NCBI RefSeq assembly: GCF_003640665.1 | Contig: NZ_QQXL01000005.1 | Span: forward strand, 219,151 to 283,150 | Length of the DNA: 64,000 nucleotides | Reading direction: 5' to 3' | Source: Galactobacter caseinivorans | GTDB lineage: Bacteria; Actinomycetota; Actinomycetes; Actinomycetales; Micrococcaceae | Shown here: piece by piece, positions 56,151-64,000 of the stretch | How positions within the stretch are numbered: position 1 is the first letter of the stretch | Layout: the number at the start of each line of letters is the position of its first letter | Translations under genes and position numbers: made by a program | Notes under the pieces: generated by a model | What the model was told of the DNA's origin: nothing | Seen by the model: the letters and a program-made list of their open reading frames with translations, nothing else | Databases searched by the model: none

Positions 56151-56944
56151 ACCAGCAGCACGCTGCCGGGCTCTGCGGTGATCGCCAGCTCCTCGTAAGC
56201 CAAGGTGAGCTCACCGACCACGGGATGGTGAAAGCGCTTGGTCCCGGAGCCGTGCGTGCGCACATCGTGCGCCGCCCACAGCTGCCTAAATACCTCGCTG
56301 CGGGTGGAGAGCTCCCCGACCAGGTCCTGGAGGTCCTTGTCGTGCGGGTCCCGGCCGGCCTCCGCCCGCATGATCGCCACGCACATCCCCGCGAACCGCT
56401 CCCAATCGGGGTAAAAATCCCGTGCCGCCGGGTCCAGGAACTGGAACCTGGCCAGGTTTGGTGTGCGGCCGCCGTCGCCCTCTCCAAAAACCGGTGAGTA
56501 AAAGGCGCGCCCCAAGCGGTTCGTGGCCACCAGATCCTGGTGCTGATTGCGCACCATGGCCACGCCGTCGGTGATGGAATCCAGCATCCACTGCAGGCTG
56601 GGGCGGCTGGTGGTGGCCTTGCTTGAGCGGCGCCGCGGGCGCCCGGAAAGGGGTACGCCGTCGGCCGCGCGGGCCAGGTCAAAGAGGTGGGTGCGTTCGG
56701 TGTCGTTGAGCTGAAGGGCGCTGGCCAGGGCGTCAAGGACGGAGGAGGACGCGCCAGCGATGGCCCCGCGTTCCAGCTTGGCGTAATACTCCACGCTGAC
56801 GCCGGCCAGGGTGGCGACCTCGCTGCGGCGCAATCCTGGTACCCTGCGGTGGGGTCCGGAGGGCAGCCCCGCCTGCTCGGGGCTCACGTTGGCGCGGCGG
56901 GTCATCAGGAATTCGCGCACGTCGGCTTGGTTGTCAATGGCCAT
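56054..56944 (-). CDS. MmyB-like XRE transcriptional regulator
   Basis: A 296-residue regulator. The N-terminal XRE HTH (GLRRSEVATLAGVSVEYYAK then LERG) is followed by the MmyB/pyocin-activator-type PAS-like ligand domain (MVRNQHQDLVATNRLGRAFY, LARFQFLDPAARDFYPDWER, FHHPVVGELTLAYEELAITA). The family is known from the methylenomycin cluster but mostly regulates unknown genes. The probable target is the divergent zinc alcohol dehydrogenase, 127 bp away. Confidence 0.9.
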   Translation of the reverse strand: MAIDNQADVREFLMTRRANVSPEQAGLPSGPHRRVPGLRRSEVATLAGVSVEYYAKLERGAIAGASSSVLDALASALQLNDTERTHLFDLARAADGVPLSGRPRRRSSKATTSRPSLQWMLDSITDGVAMVRNQHQDLVATNRLGRAFYSPVFGEGDGGRTPNLARFQFLDPAARDFYPDWERFAGMCVAIMRAEAGRDPHDKDLQDLVGELSTRSEVFRQLWAAHDVRTHGSGTKRFHHPVVGELTLAYEELAITAEPGSVLLVYTAEPGSPSAERLRLLASWEFAARRTESTLA

Positions 56945-57071
56945 GCCACAGACCCTACGTGGCGTGGGCGGGCGGTGGGGTGCCCTGCGGGTACACCTCT
57001 CAGGAGGGGCTTCCTGCTGTGAAAGATGCGTACTTAAATGGCATCAATCACCTATTTGAAGGAGGACCCAC

Positions 57072-58091
57072 ATGCGTGGAGTCATCATGCACGCGCCCGG
57101 CGATGTCCGGGTGGAGCAGCGCGAGAAGCCGAGCATCATTGAGCCGAGCGACGCGATCATTCGCCTCAGCGCCACGTGTATTTGCGGCTCCGATCTGTGG
57201 CCGTACCGCGGCATTGAGCACGCCGATCACGCACCCATGGGCCACGAGTACGTGGGCGTGGTGGAGCAGATTGGCGCGGACGTGAAGACCGTGGCCGTGG
57301 GTGACTTTGTGGTGGGCTCGTTCGTTGCCTCAGACAACAGCTGCGAGATCTGCCAGGCCGGCTACCAGTCGCGTTGCATCCACAACGTCATGATGGGTGG
57401 CATCGGCACGCAGGCCGAGTATGCGCGCATTCCGCTGGCGGACGGCACGCTGGTGGCGACCCCGGGGCAGCCGGATGAGGACCTCATTCCGTCGCTGTTG
57501 GCTGCGTCCGACGTCCTGGGTACAGGTTGGTTTGCGGCCGTCGCTGCGGAGGCGGGGCCGGGGAAGACCATTGCTGTCGTGGGCGACGGCGCGGTGGGAC
57601 TCAGCGCGATCCTGGCGGCACAGCAGTTGGGAGCCGAGCGCATCATCGCGTTCAGCCGCCACCCGGAGCGGCAGGCTTTGGCGCGAGAGTTTGGCGCCAC
57701 TGACATCGTTGAGGAGCGCGGCGCGGAGGGTGCGGCTCGCATCAAGGAGATGACCGGCGGCTACGGCGCGCACGGTGTGGTGGAGGCCGTTGGCACGCAG
57801 GAATCCATGTGGCAGGCCATCAACTCCGCCCGCCCCGGGGGTTACGTGGGCTACGTGGGGGTGGGGCATGGAGTGGAGCTGAACGGCCTGGAGCTGTTCT
57901 TCACCGGCATTCACCTGCACGGCGGGCCCGCCCCGGTGCGCCGCTTCCTGCCGGAGCTGATCCAGCTCATTTGGGATCGCAAGATTGATCCCGGCAAGGT
58001 CTTTGACCTGACCCTTCCGCTGGAGGAAGCTGCGGAGGGCTACCAGGCGATGGATGAGCGCCGGGCCACCAAGGTGTTGCTCACGCTGTAG
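57072..58091 (+). CDS. Zinc-dependent alcohol dehydrogenase
   Basis: A 339-residue medium-chain dehydrogenase. Catalytic zinc site: ATCICGSDLWPYRG and MGHEYVGVVEQIG. Structural-zinc-type Cys appear in SCEICQAGYQSRC. NAD(P) binding: IAVVGDGAVGLSAILAAQQL. The pattern fits MDR enzymes adjacent to and divergent from MmyB-type regulators that are induced by aldehydes or alcohols. AAGGAGGA precedes the ATG. Confidence 0.9.
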   Translation: MRGVIMHAPGDVRVEQREKPSIIEPSDAIIRLSATCICGSDLWPYRGIEHADHAPMGHEYVGVVEQIGADVKTVAVGDFVVGSFVASDNSCEICQAGYQSRCIHNVMMGGIGTQAEYARIPLADGTLVATPGQPDEDLIPSLLAASDVLGTGWFAAVAAEAGPGKTIAVVGDGAVGLSAILAAQQLGAERIIAFSRHPERQALAREFGATDIVEERGAEGAARIKEMTGGYGAHGVVEAVGTQESMWQAINSARPGGYVGYVGVGHGVELNGLELFFTGIHLHGGPAPVRRFLPELIQLIWDRKIDPGKVFDLTLPLEEAAEGYQAMDERRATKVLLTL

Positions 58092-58124
58092 CGGGCGAGG
58101 GCCCCTTGAAGGGCACCGGCCAAG

Positions 58125-59012
58125 CTACAGCTGCGCGTCCAGTCCGCTGACCAGGATCTGGTGCAGTTCGGGGTCCGCTGCCACCGGCTGGCCGTCGATC
58201 ATGGTCACGGCCGCGGCCAGCCGCACGGAGGACACCAGCCACACCGCGTCCGCCTCCATGAGGTGGGCGGGTGTGAGCGGTCCATAACCAAGCTCCCATC
58301 CGGCCTCGCGGGCCACATCGAAGGCGGCGGCCTGCGTGGTGCCGGCCAGGATGCCGGTTTCCAGCTCAGGCGTGAGCAACGTGACCGTGCCGTCGGGGCC
58401 GCGGCGGGCCAGCAGGACGGAGGACGTGGGGCCCTCCAACACGCGGCCGTCGCTGGTGATGAAGATGGCGTCGTCCGCATCGTGGGTCTTGGCCCACCGC
58501 TGGGCGGCCATGTTCACGGCGTAAGAGAGCGTCTTGGCCCCGGCCAGCAGCCACGGCGCGCGGTCCGCGGCCCCCGAGTCATACCCGCGATCCAGCAGCA
58601 GCACGCGCAGCCCGTTCTCCGGCCCGTGGGCCGTGGCTGCGGTGCGCTTAACGGGGGAGACAAAAACCCAGAAGCTCCCGGGCCCATCCTCGGGGCCACG
58701 CGAGGCCACCAGTTTGACCGTCGCCTCCGCGTCGTCGCCCGTTTGAGCCAAGAACGCGCCCAACCCCAGCCTGATCGCGGTTTCCCACCGCGTCTGCGGA
58801 GGAATCACCAAACCCAGCGCCTCCGCAGAACCGTCCAGGCGGCGCAGGTGCGCCTCCGCCTCCCGCAGGCGGCCGTGACGGTACAGCAGGGTCTCAAACA
58901 CGCCGTCGCCCCGGGTTGCCGCCTGATCCGTCAGCAACAACTGTGGTTGGGTGGGATCCACCTCGATGCCCTCGGGGTGTTCGGGGGTCAGCATCACGGC
59001 AATGGGACTCAT
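58125..59012 (-). CDS. pabC: Aminodeoxychorismate lyase-like class IV aminotransferase
   Basis: A 295-residue PLP enzyme of fold type IV: LLTDQAATRGDGVFETLLYR, the PLP lysine in LLAGAKTLSYAVNMAAQRWA and DDAIFITSDGRVLEGPTSSV. The sequence matches PabC, which makes 4-aminobenzoate for folate. A D-amino acid or branched-chain aminotransferase of the same fold cannot be excluded. Divergent from cls. Confidence 0.85.
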   Translation of the reverse strand: MSPIAVMLTPEHPEGIEVDPTQPQLLLTDQAATRGDGVFETLLYRHGRLREAEAHLRRLDGSAEALGLVIPPQTRWETAIRLGLGAFLAQTGDDAEATVKLVASRGPEDGPGSFWVFVSPVKRTAATAHGPENGLRVLLLDRGYDSGAADRAPWLLAGAKTLSYAVNMAAQRWAKTHDADDAIFITSDGRVLEGPTSSVLLARRGPDGTVTLLTPELETGILAGTTQAAAFDVAREAGWELGYGPLTPAHLMEADAVWLVSSVRLAAAVTMIDGQPVAADPELHQILVSGLDAQL

Positions 59013-59078
59013 GCGGCCAGATTACCGCTCCCGGATAGACTCAGGACGGGCACCACGGGGTTTGCGGAAGGGAAATGA

Positions 59079-60560
59079 ATGATCGACTTTACTGGTCTGC
59101 TTGACGGCTGGCCCGCGTGGGTCTCCACCCTCTTCCTTGTGGTGGATATTGGCATTCGTATTCTGATGCTCGGCATTGTTCCCGGTAACCGGCGCCCCAC
59201 CACCGCCATGGCATGGCTCATGACGATCTTCTTCATTCCGTATGTTGGCCTGGCCATCTTCTTGCTCTTTGGCTCCAACAAGCTCAATAGCCGCCGTCGC
59301 AAACGCCAGCTGCTGATCAATGACGACATCCTTCACGCCACCCGCGATGACGACCACCCGGATCTGGTTCCGGAGGATTATCCCGAGTGGATCCACTCCG
59401 CCGTCCGCCTGAATCGCGAGCTGGGCGCCTTCCCGCCCACCACCGGGAACGCCCTGCAGTTCTATACGAACTACGGCGAGGGCCTGCACAGCGTGGCGCG
59501 CGCCATCGACGACGCGCAGCATTACGCGCACGTGCAGTTCTACATTGTGGGCAACGATCCCGAGTATGTGGGCCCGGTCATTGAGGCCATGAAGCGGGCC
59601 GCCGCGCGCGGCGTGCACGTGCGTTTCCTCTTTGACCAGATGGGCTCTTGGCGCATTCCCGGCTACGCCCAACTCAAGAAGGACCTCACGGACGCGGGTA
59701 TCGAGTGGTACCGCATGCTGCCGCTGGCGCCGCTGCAGTGGCGCTGGCGCCGCCCGGATCTGCGCAATCACCGCAAGATCGTTGTGGTGGATGGGCGAGT
59801 GGCCTTTACTGGCTCGCAAAACCTCATTGAGCCCGGCTACAAACGCGCAGAGAGTCGCAAGATAGGCCGTGAGTGGGTGGAGCTGCTGGCGCGCATCGAG
59901 GGCCCGCTCGTGGACCACCTTGACCTGGTCTTCGCGACCGACTGGATGCTGGAGGCCAACGAGAACCTGTTCTCCGAGCTGGAGCTGGACACCCGGGACC
60001 GCCCGGGCACGGTGGTTGGCCAGGTGGTGCCCTCCGGCCCCGGTTTCCCGGAGGAGAACAACCTGCGCCTCTTTAATACGCTCATCTACAGCGCGCAGCA
60101 TTCCCTGCGCATGACCAGCCCCTATCTGGTCCCGGATGACTCGCTGCTGTATGCCATCACCACCGCCGCTCAGCGCGGGCTGCGGGTGGATCTGTACGTC
60201 TGCGAGGCGGGGGACCATGCGCTGACCAACCACGCGCAGCAGTCCTATTACAAGTCGCTGTTGGATGCCGGGGTGCGGATTTTCCGCTACCGCTCGCCCA
60301 TGGTGCTGCACACCAAGTGCTTTACCGTGGATGATGAAGTGGCCATTTTTGGCTCATCCAACTTCGATATGCGCTCCTTCTCCCTGAACGCGGAAATCAC
60401 CACCATGCTGCTGGGATCCGCTTCCGTGAGAGAGCTCAATAAGGTCATGGACTCTTACGAAGAGGAATCCACCCTGCTCACCTCAGAGGTGTGGGAGCAG
60501 CGCACGCGCGGTCAGCGCTGGCTGGATAACGTGGGACGGCTTACCGCTGTGCTTCAGTAG
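59079..60560 (+). CDS. cls: Cardiolipin synthase
   Basis: A 493-residue phospholipase-D-type enzyme with two N-terminal membrane helices (WVSTLFLVVDIGIRILMLGI and WLMTIFFIPYVGLAIFLLFG). HKD motif 1 is HRKIVVVDGRVAFTGSQN (His231), motif 2 is HTKCFTVDDEVAIFGSSN (His411). It condenses phosphatidylglycerol to cardiolipin at the membrane. A TAGACT -10 element lies about 40 bases upstream. Its 3' end overlaps the convergent kinase gene by 20 bases. Confidence 0.95.
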   Translation: MIDFTGLLDGWPAWVSTLFLVVDIGIRILMLGIVPGNRRPTTAMAWLMTIFFIPYVGLAIFLLFGSNKLNSRRRKRQLLINDDILHATRDDDHPDLVPEDYPEWIHSAVRLNRELGAFPPTTGNALQFYTNYGEGLHSVARAIDDAQHYAHVQFYIVGNDPEYVGPVIEAMKRAAARGVHVRFLFDQMGSWRIPGYAQLKKDLTDAGIEWYRMLPLAPLQWRWRRPDLRNHRKIVVVDGRVAFTGSQNLIEPGYKRAESRKIGREWVELLARIEGPLVDHLDLVFATDWMLEANENLFSELELDTRDRPGTVVGQVVPSGPGFPEENNLRLFNTLIYSAQHSLRMTSPYLVPDDSLLYAITTAAQRGLRVDLYVCEAGDHALTNHAQQSYYKSLLDAGVRIFRYRSPMVLHTKCFTVDDEVAIFGSSNFDMRSFSLNAEITTMLLGSASVRELNKVMDSYEEESTLLTSEVWEQRTRGQRWLDNVGRLTAVLQ

Positions 60561-61125
60561 CGCGTTTGGCGAGCGCCCGCTGCGCCCATGCCACAGCGGC
60601 AGCGCGCAGCGCCGGATCCGCCGGATCGGTGACCTGCAGCGACAGGTCGCAAGGCGCGTCGTCGGGCACTGTGAGTGCCGCCTCCTGCGCCGCCCAAATG
60701 TCCCACCACGGCTCGTAGCTGGCGCCGTCGCGCGTCAAAGCGAGCCGACGCCGCTGCTCCGGGGAAGCGCGCAGGCGCAGGCTCGCGGACAGGTAGGGGA
60801 GCGCGGCGGGGTCCGCGGCGCCCACACCTTCCAAGAGCACGACGTCGGTGGCGGGGGTCTGCCGCGTCTGCGCGGCGGGTGCGTCGGTGGTCCAGTCCCA
60901 GGGGGTCCAGTGAGCGGTTTTGCCCTGGCTGAGTGGGGCGAGGACGGTGCCCACGTACGCGTCGATGCCGGCACGGAGGCCGTGCCAGCCAGGGTAGAGG
61001 TCCTCTAGGTGGAACAGAGTGGCCTCGTGGCCCTGGGCCGTGAGGTCCTCGAGGAGGCGCTGGGCGAGGGTGGTCTTGCCCGCGCCGGAGCGGCCGTCGA
61101 TCGCGAGGAGCAGGGGACGCGTCAT
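60541..61125 (-). CDS. P-loop uridine kinase-like protein
   Basis: About 194 residues from the ATG MTRPLLLAIDGRSGAGKTTL. Walker A is DGRSGAGKTT; FHLEDLYPGWHGL and DVVLLEGVGA are typical of the uridine kinase/phosphoribulokinase superfamily. Substrate unknown. The start overlaps the stop of the phosphatase gene as ATGA, so both are co-expressed. The 3' end overlaps cls. Confidence 0.82.
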   Translation of the reverse strand: MTRPLLLAIDGRSGAGKTTLAQRLLEDLTAQGHEATLFHLEDLYPGWHGLRAGIDAYVGTVLAPLSQGKTAHWTPWDWTTDAPAAQTRQTPATDVVLLEGVGAADPAALPYLSASLRLRASPEQRRRLALTRDGASYEPWWDIWAAQEAALTVPDDAPCDLSLQVTDPADPALRAAAVAWAQRALAKRATEAQR

Positions 61126-61640
61126 GGCGTGAGCTGGGCGCGGACGTGGTCCACGACGCCGGGGACCGAGGCCAGGACCTGATCCCGTGTGATGACGAAG
61201 TCGGAATCGTCGCCGTACCAGGGGTCCGCCATGCCCTGCTGGTCCTCGGGGAGCTCCGCTGAGGCGGGGTCGAAGGAACGGAGCAGGTGCAGACGCTCGC
61301 GGTGCTCCGGGGTGGGGGCCCAGCGGCGCAGGGTGCGCAGGTGGTTGAGATCTGCCACCAGGAAGAGGTCGGTGTTCTCCCACGCGAGATCCGGGAAGGG
61401 CTGGGCCTGGTGATCGTGGTGGTTGCTGTAACCCAGGCGGTCCAGCTCCGCGGATGCGCGCCGGTCCATGGGGTTGCCGGCTTCCTCATCGCTGACGCCG
61501 CTGCTCGTGACCTCCGTGGCGGCGGCCAGCCCGGCGTCCTTGAGGGCCTGTTCCAGCACGTAGTGGGCCATGGGGGAGCGGCAGATGTTGCCGGTGCAGA
61601 CGGTCATGATGCGGTAGGGGGTGTGGTCAGTGGAGGGCAT
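61122..61640 (-). CDS. Low-molecular-weight protein tyrosine phosphatase
   Basis: A 172-residue phosphatase with the active-site loop VCTGNICRSPMA (Cys15, Arg21 in CX5R) and the general acid Asp in DPWYGDDSDF. Family length is about 150-160 residues. Operon with the downstream kinase-like gene. Substrate unknown. Confidence 0.92.
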   Translation of the reverse strand: MPSTDHTPYRIMTVCTGNICRSPMAHYVLEQALKDAGLAAATEVTSSGVSDEEAGNPMDRRASAELDRLGYSNHHDHQAQPFPDLAWENTDLFLVADLNHLRTLRRWAPTPEHRERLHLLRSFDPASAELPEDQQGMADPWYGDDSDFVITRDQVLASVPGVVDHVRAQLTP

Positions 61641-61678
61641 GGAATAAGGCTAGCGGGTGGGTGTGGTGTTTTTGGGTG

Positions 61679-61845
61679 GCCTGTGAGGGACGGGACCTGT
61701 GGATAAACCCTGTTTCTGTGGGTCTGAAATATTCTTTGGTGGATCTGGCCGAAAACGGTTCAAAAGCGGAGCAAAGTGTCAGGGGGTCACGAGACGCTTG
61801 AGGTGTTCAAGGGGGAACGCCAGTCGCCTGGGGGGGTGAGCGGTC
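61679..61845 (+). repeat. Conserved 167-bp leader of DUF222-HNH copy B (inverted repeat arm)
   Basis: Nearly identical to 29190..29024 read on the other strand. It contains GTGGATAAA (complement TTATCCAC-type DnaA box) and the hairpin GGTGTTC/GAACGCC, in which one A to G change relative to copy A turns a T-A pair into a T-G wobble, so pairing is kept. Similarity begins abruptly at GCCTGTGAGG. Confidence 0.85.
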
Positions 61846-63825
61846 GTGGATCTAAACGTTGATGATGCCGGCGGGGCGCTCGCTGCCGTGGTCAGAGTGC
61901 TGCGGGGGACGGTGTTGCCTGATTCGGTGCGGTGGGTTGAGGAAGCCAGCGATGCTGAGGTGGTGGCGGTGTTGGGTGAGCTGGCTGGGCTTTCGGTGGT
62001 GGTGGATGCTTTGCGGGTGCGTGCCGCGGCTGCGGTGGTGTCTAGGTCTGAGGGTTTGAACGGTGGTGTGGGCAGGGCCGGTCCGGATTCGTTGGCTCAC
62101 CGGGTGGGTGCGCGCGGGTCCAAGGCGTTGTTGATGCAGCTCTTTGGGGTCCCGGCTCAGACGGCGCAGGGGTGGATCGCCGTGGCCGGAGCCGTTACCC
62201 CTAGGAATGGTTTCTCTTCTGGGGTGTTGGCGCCGTTGCGGCCGGGGATTGCTCGGGGGTTGGAGGCCGGGGAAGTGTCCGCTGAGCAGGCGTTGACCAT
62301 TCACCGGGAACTGCCGCAGGAGGTGCCTGACACTTCCGAGGACCCTGAAACGGCGGGGATGTTGGAGTTCGCCGAGGCCTCGCTCGTGGCTCAGGCCAGT
62401 GGAGGGCGGGTGCTCCCGGTGGAGGGTGAGCCGGGGTTTGGGTGTGAGTCCGGGGTGGAGTTTGCCGTGGATGCTTGGGGTGGTCGGCGTCTTGAGAGTG
62501 TTGCGCTGGCTCAGGTCGCTAGGGCGTGGGCTAACGCGATTGACCCGGATGGGGTGGAGCCGGACTACGAGAAGCAGGTGAAGGCTCGATCGTTCAAGAT
62601 CAGCATGGCCCGCGGTGGTGGGTGGCGGATGACAGGGTTCGCCCCAGAGCTAGAGGGCGCTGCGATCCGCGCCGTGCTGGATGCGTACACCTCACCACGC
62701 CGCAAGGAACCAGCCCCTGACCCCACAACTGAGCCCGATTCAAGCCCTGACAACGTGGGCCGCAGTGAGCCGACCGGGCAGGGGGAACTCCTTGGCATGG
62801 GCGAGATGGGCGAGATGGGCGCCGGACCGGACGTGGAGGCGGGTGAGGATGCCCGCACCATGGATCAGAAGGCCTTCGACGCCCTGGCCTCCTTGTTCGC
62901 CGCTCATGCCAGCTCTGGGAGCGCGCCAAGCAATCACGGCGCCGCACCGACGTTGCTGGTGACTGCGACCCTGCCGGCCCTTCATGCTTTCCTCCACAGC
63001 GCCACCGCCCAGCAGCCCACCGCCCAGCAGCCCACCGCCCAGCCGGCCGCCGCCACTCCCCGCCCGGTTCTGACAGCTGCGCCGGTGGCGACCGCCGACC
63101 GGGGTTCCGGCCAACGAGCCGGGACTGATGGCCCGACCGTCGGCGTGGATGTGTTTGCAGATCTGCGTTCGGCGGGACAGGGGTGGGGCGGGCCGCCGGA
63201 ACCACCGCCGGAACCGCCCCATCCCTTTGAAGGAATGCGCGCCCCCTTCGGGGCGCCGCCACCAGCCCCACCACCACCACCACCCGTGTTTGCGCCGGCG
63301 CCGCCTCGTGGGATGGGCACGATGACTGGGGTCGATCCTCAAACACTGGTGGATGAACGGTTCGCGAGGGTCGCGCGATCGGACATAGCAGTTCCCGTGT
63401 CCCAGGTGATGAGCATGCTCTGCAGTGCCGATGTGCAATTCATGCTCACCGACGAGGCGGGCCTGCCACTGAAACTAGGCCGGGCCAGGCGCCACTTCAG
63501 TGTTCACCAGCGTAGGGCGTTGATGGTCCGCGATCGGCACTGCAAGGCACCCGGCTGCGGTGCGCCCCCTGGCTGGTGCGAGGCCCACCACGTGATCCCG
63601 TGGCATGAGGGCGGACCCACCGACGTGGACCACGCCGTGCTGCTGTGCAACTTCCACCACCACGAGGTGCACCTGGGCCGCCTCGTCGTGGAAGCCACCA
63701 CCATGCCCGCCGCAGCACGACCGGCCAACCCTGGCGCGCCCGGGGCGGGGGCGGCTGCCGGAGGGGTGGCCCGGCGCCCGTGGACCGTCGTCAGCTCCTG
63801 GACCACCCGCCAACGCCGTCGCTGA
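61846..63825 (+). CDS. DUF222/HNH endonuclease domain protein, copy B
   Basis: 659 residues, paralogous to copy A along its length, with DUF222 to about residue 275 and an HNH domain at about residues 564-607 (RHCKAPGCGAPPGWCEAHH, VIPWHEGGPTDVDHAVLLCN). The central linker differs from copy A: GMGEMGEMGAG from 9-bp repeats near 62800 and AQQPTAQQPTAQP from 15-bp repeats near 63010. The GTG start is the same as in copy A. Molecular function unproven. Confidence 0.93.
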   Translation: MDLNVDDAGGALAAVVRVLRGTVLPDSVRWVEEASDAEVVAVLGELAGLSVVVDALRVRAAAAVVSRSEGLNGGVGRAGPDSLAHRVGARGSKALLMQLFGVPAQTAQGWIAVAGAVTPRNGFSSGVLAPLRPGIARGLEAGEVSAEQALTIHRELPQEVPDTSEDPETAGMLEFAEASLVAQASGGRVLPVEGEPGFGCESGVEFAVDAWGGRRLESVALAQVARAWANAIDPDGVEPDYEKQVKARSFKISMARGGGWRMTGFAPELEGAAIRAVLDAYTSPRRKEPAPDPTTEPDSSPDNVGRSEPTGQGELLGMGEMGEMGAGPDVEAGEDARTMDQKAFDALASLFAAHASSGSAPSNHGAAPTLLVTATLPALHAFLHSATAQQPTAQQPTAQPAAATPRPVLTAAPVATADRGSGQRAGTDGPTVGVDVFADLRSAGQGWGGPPEPPPEPPHPFEGMRAPFGAPPPAPPPPPPVFAPAPPRGMGTMTGVDPQTLVDERFARVARSDIAVPVSQVMSMLCSADVQFMLTDEAGLPLKLGRARRHFSVHQRRALMVRDRHCKAPGCGAPPGWCEAHHVIPWHEGGPTDVDHAVLLCNFHHHEVHLGRLVVEATTMPAAARPANPGAPGAGAAAGGVARRPWTVVSSWTTRQRRR

Positions 63826-63917
63826 CCACTACCGCTGACCGTTAACCCAGGCCCGACAGACCGATACACGAGAGCTTCGGACGATGGGGCGCACCGGTTC
63901 GCCGTGATGATTTGGGG

Positions 63918-64000
63918 TTACCTGTTGGGGGTGCAGCCGGGGGCGGTGTTGTTTTTGTTGCAGGGTTCTGCGACGCGGTAGTGCTTGGTGCGCCAGACGT
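63918..64000 (-). CDS. Possible 3' end of a gene entering from the right
   Basis: The last 26 codons of a frame that runs off the window end, reading VWRTKHYRVAEPCNKNNTAP then GCTPNR and a TAA stop. Two Cys and the balanced composition look protein-like, but the piece is too short to identify. Confidence 0.3.
   Translation of the reverse strand, partial: VWRTKHYRVAEPCNKNNTAPGCTPNR

Noticed and set aside
27098..63825. Composite transposon or genomic island bounded by the HNH copies
   Set aside because: The interior consists of ordinary housekeeping genes with native codon use, there is no transposase or integrase, and no target-site duplication is visible.

Overview
The window is high-GC DNA with actinobacterial hallmarks, most likely a Micrococcales genome close to the Micrococcaceae. 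The evidence is strong GC bias at third codon positions, many GTG starts, leaderless TANNNT promoters, DUF222/HNH (13E12-type) genes, a CopD-CtaG fusion, a fused MrpA and the C-minus ribosomal protein set rpmB-rpmG-rpsN. Genus assignment is inference. I see no prophage, insertion sequence, CRISPR array or rRNA. There is one tRNA (Gly, CCC anticodon).

Layout. From 0 to 6 kb: a divergent MarR regulator and glutathionyl-hydroquinone-reductase-like gene sharing an operator-like inverted repeat, then an RNase HI with an extra C-terminal domain, a beta-lactamase-fold hydrolase, two hypotheticals, an SGNH hydrolase and a small membrane protein. From 6.1 to 12.5 kb: a tandem glycine riboswitch followed by gcvP-gcvT-gcvH and, behind a terminator, L-serine dehydratase. 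Together these turn glycine and serine into one-carbon units, ammonia and pyruvate. From 13.3 to 24.5 kb: a polyamine locus. An Lrp regulator, a class III aminotransferase, two FAD-dependent amine oxidoreductases, a cupin and an aldehyde dehydrogenase run leftwards, divergent from a complete PotD-A-B-C uptake system that ends in a perfect 20-bp-arm terminator. From 24.6 to 27 kb: a second MarR gene, a long structured leader ahead of rpmB-rpmG-rpsN, and a GPP34 protein.

From 27.1 to 63.8 kb the most striking architecture appears. Two nearly identical DUF222-HNH genes, each with the same 167-bp leader, lie in inverted orientation and bracket about 32.5 kb. Inside lie a 14-bp tandem repeat, DUF1992, the DNA-binding protein HU, CopD-CtaG, an NHL-repeat thioredoxin protein, MFS carriers, a HerA-like ATPase, an AEC carrier, tRNA-Gly, SseB, two VanY-type peptidases, dCTP deaminase and an Mrp-type Na+/H+ antiporter operon (fused A/B, then C-D-E-F-G). 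They are followed by a TPP-riboswitch ykoE-D-C thiamine-precursor importer, RraA-like, MmyB-like, a zinc alcohol dehydrogenase, PabC-like, cardiolipin synthase, a P-loop kinase and a low-molecular-weight tyrosine phosphatase. Most of this interior is ordinary chromosomal housekeeping DNA, so the pair is better read as a dispersed repeat family able to drive inversion than as the ends of a mobile element.

The observations I consider most worth follow-up are the DUF222-HNH leader-plus-gene inverted pair with its conserved DnaA-box-like sequence and hairpin, the adjacent 14-bp tandem repeat, the structured rpmB leader, the over-represented word GCCCGACGCCG (which also builds a terminator stem), and the polyamine cluster with two parallel FAD oxidoreductases.
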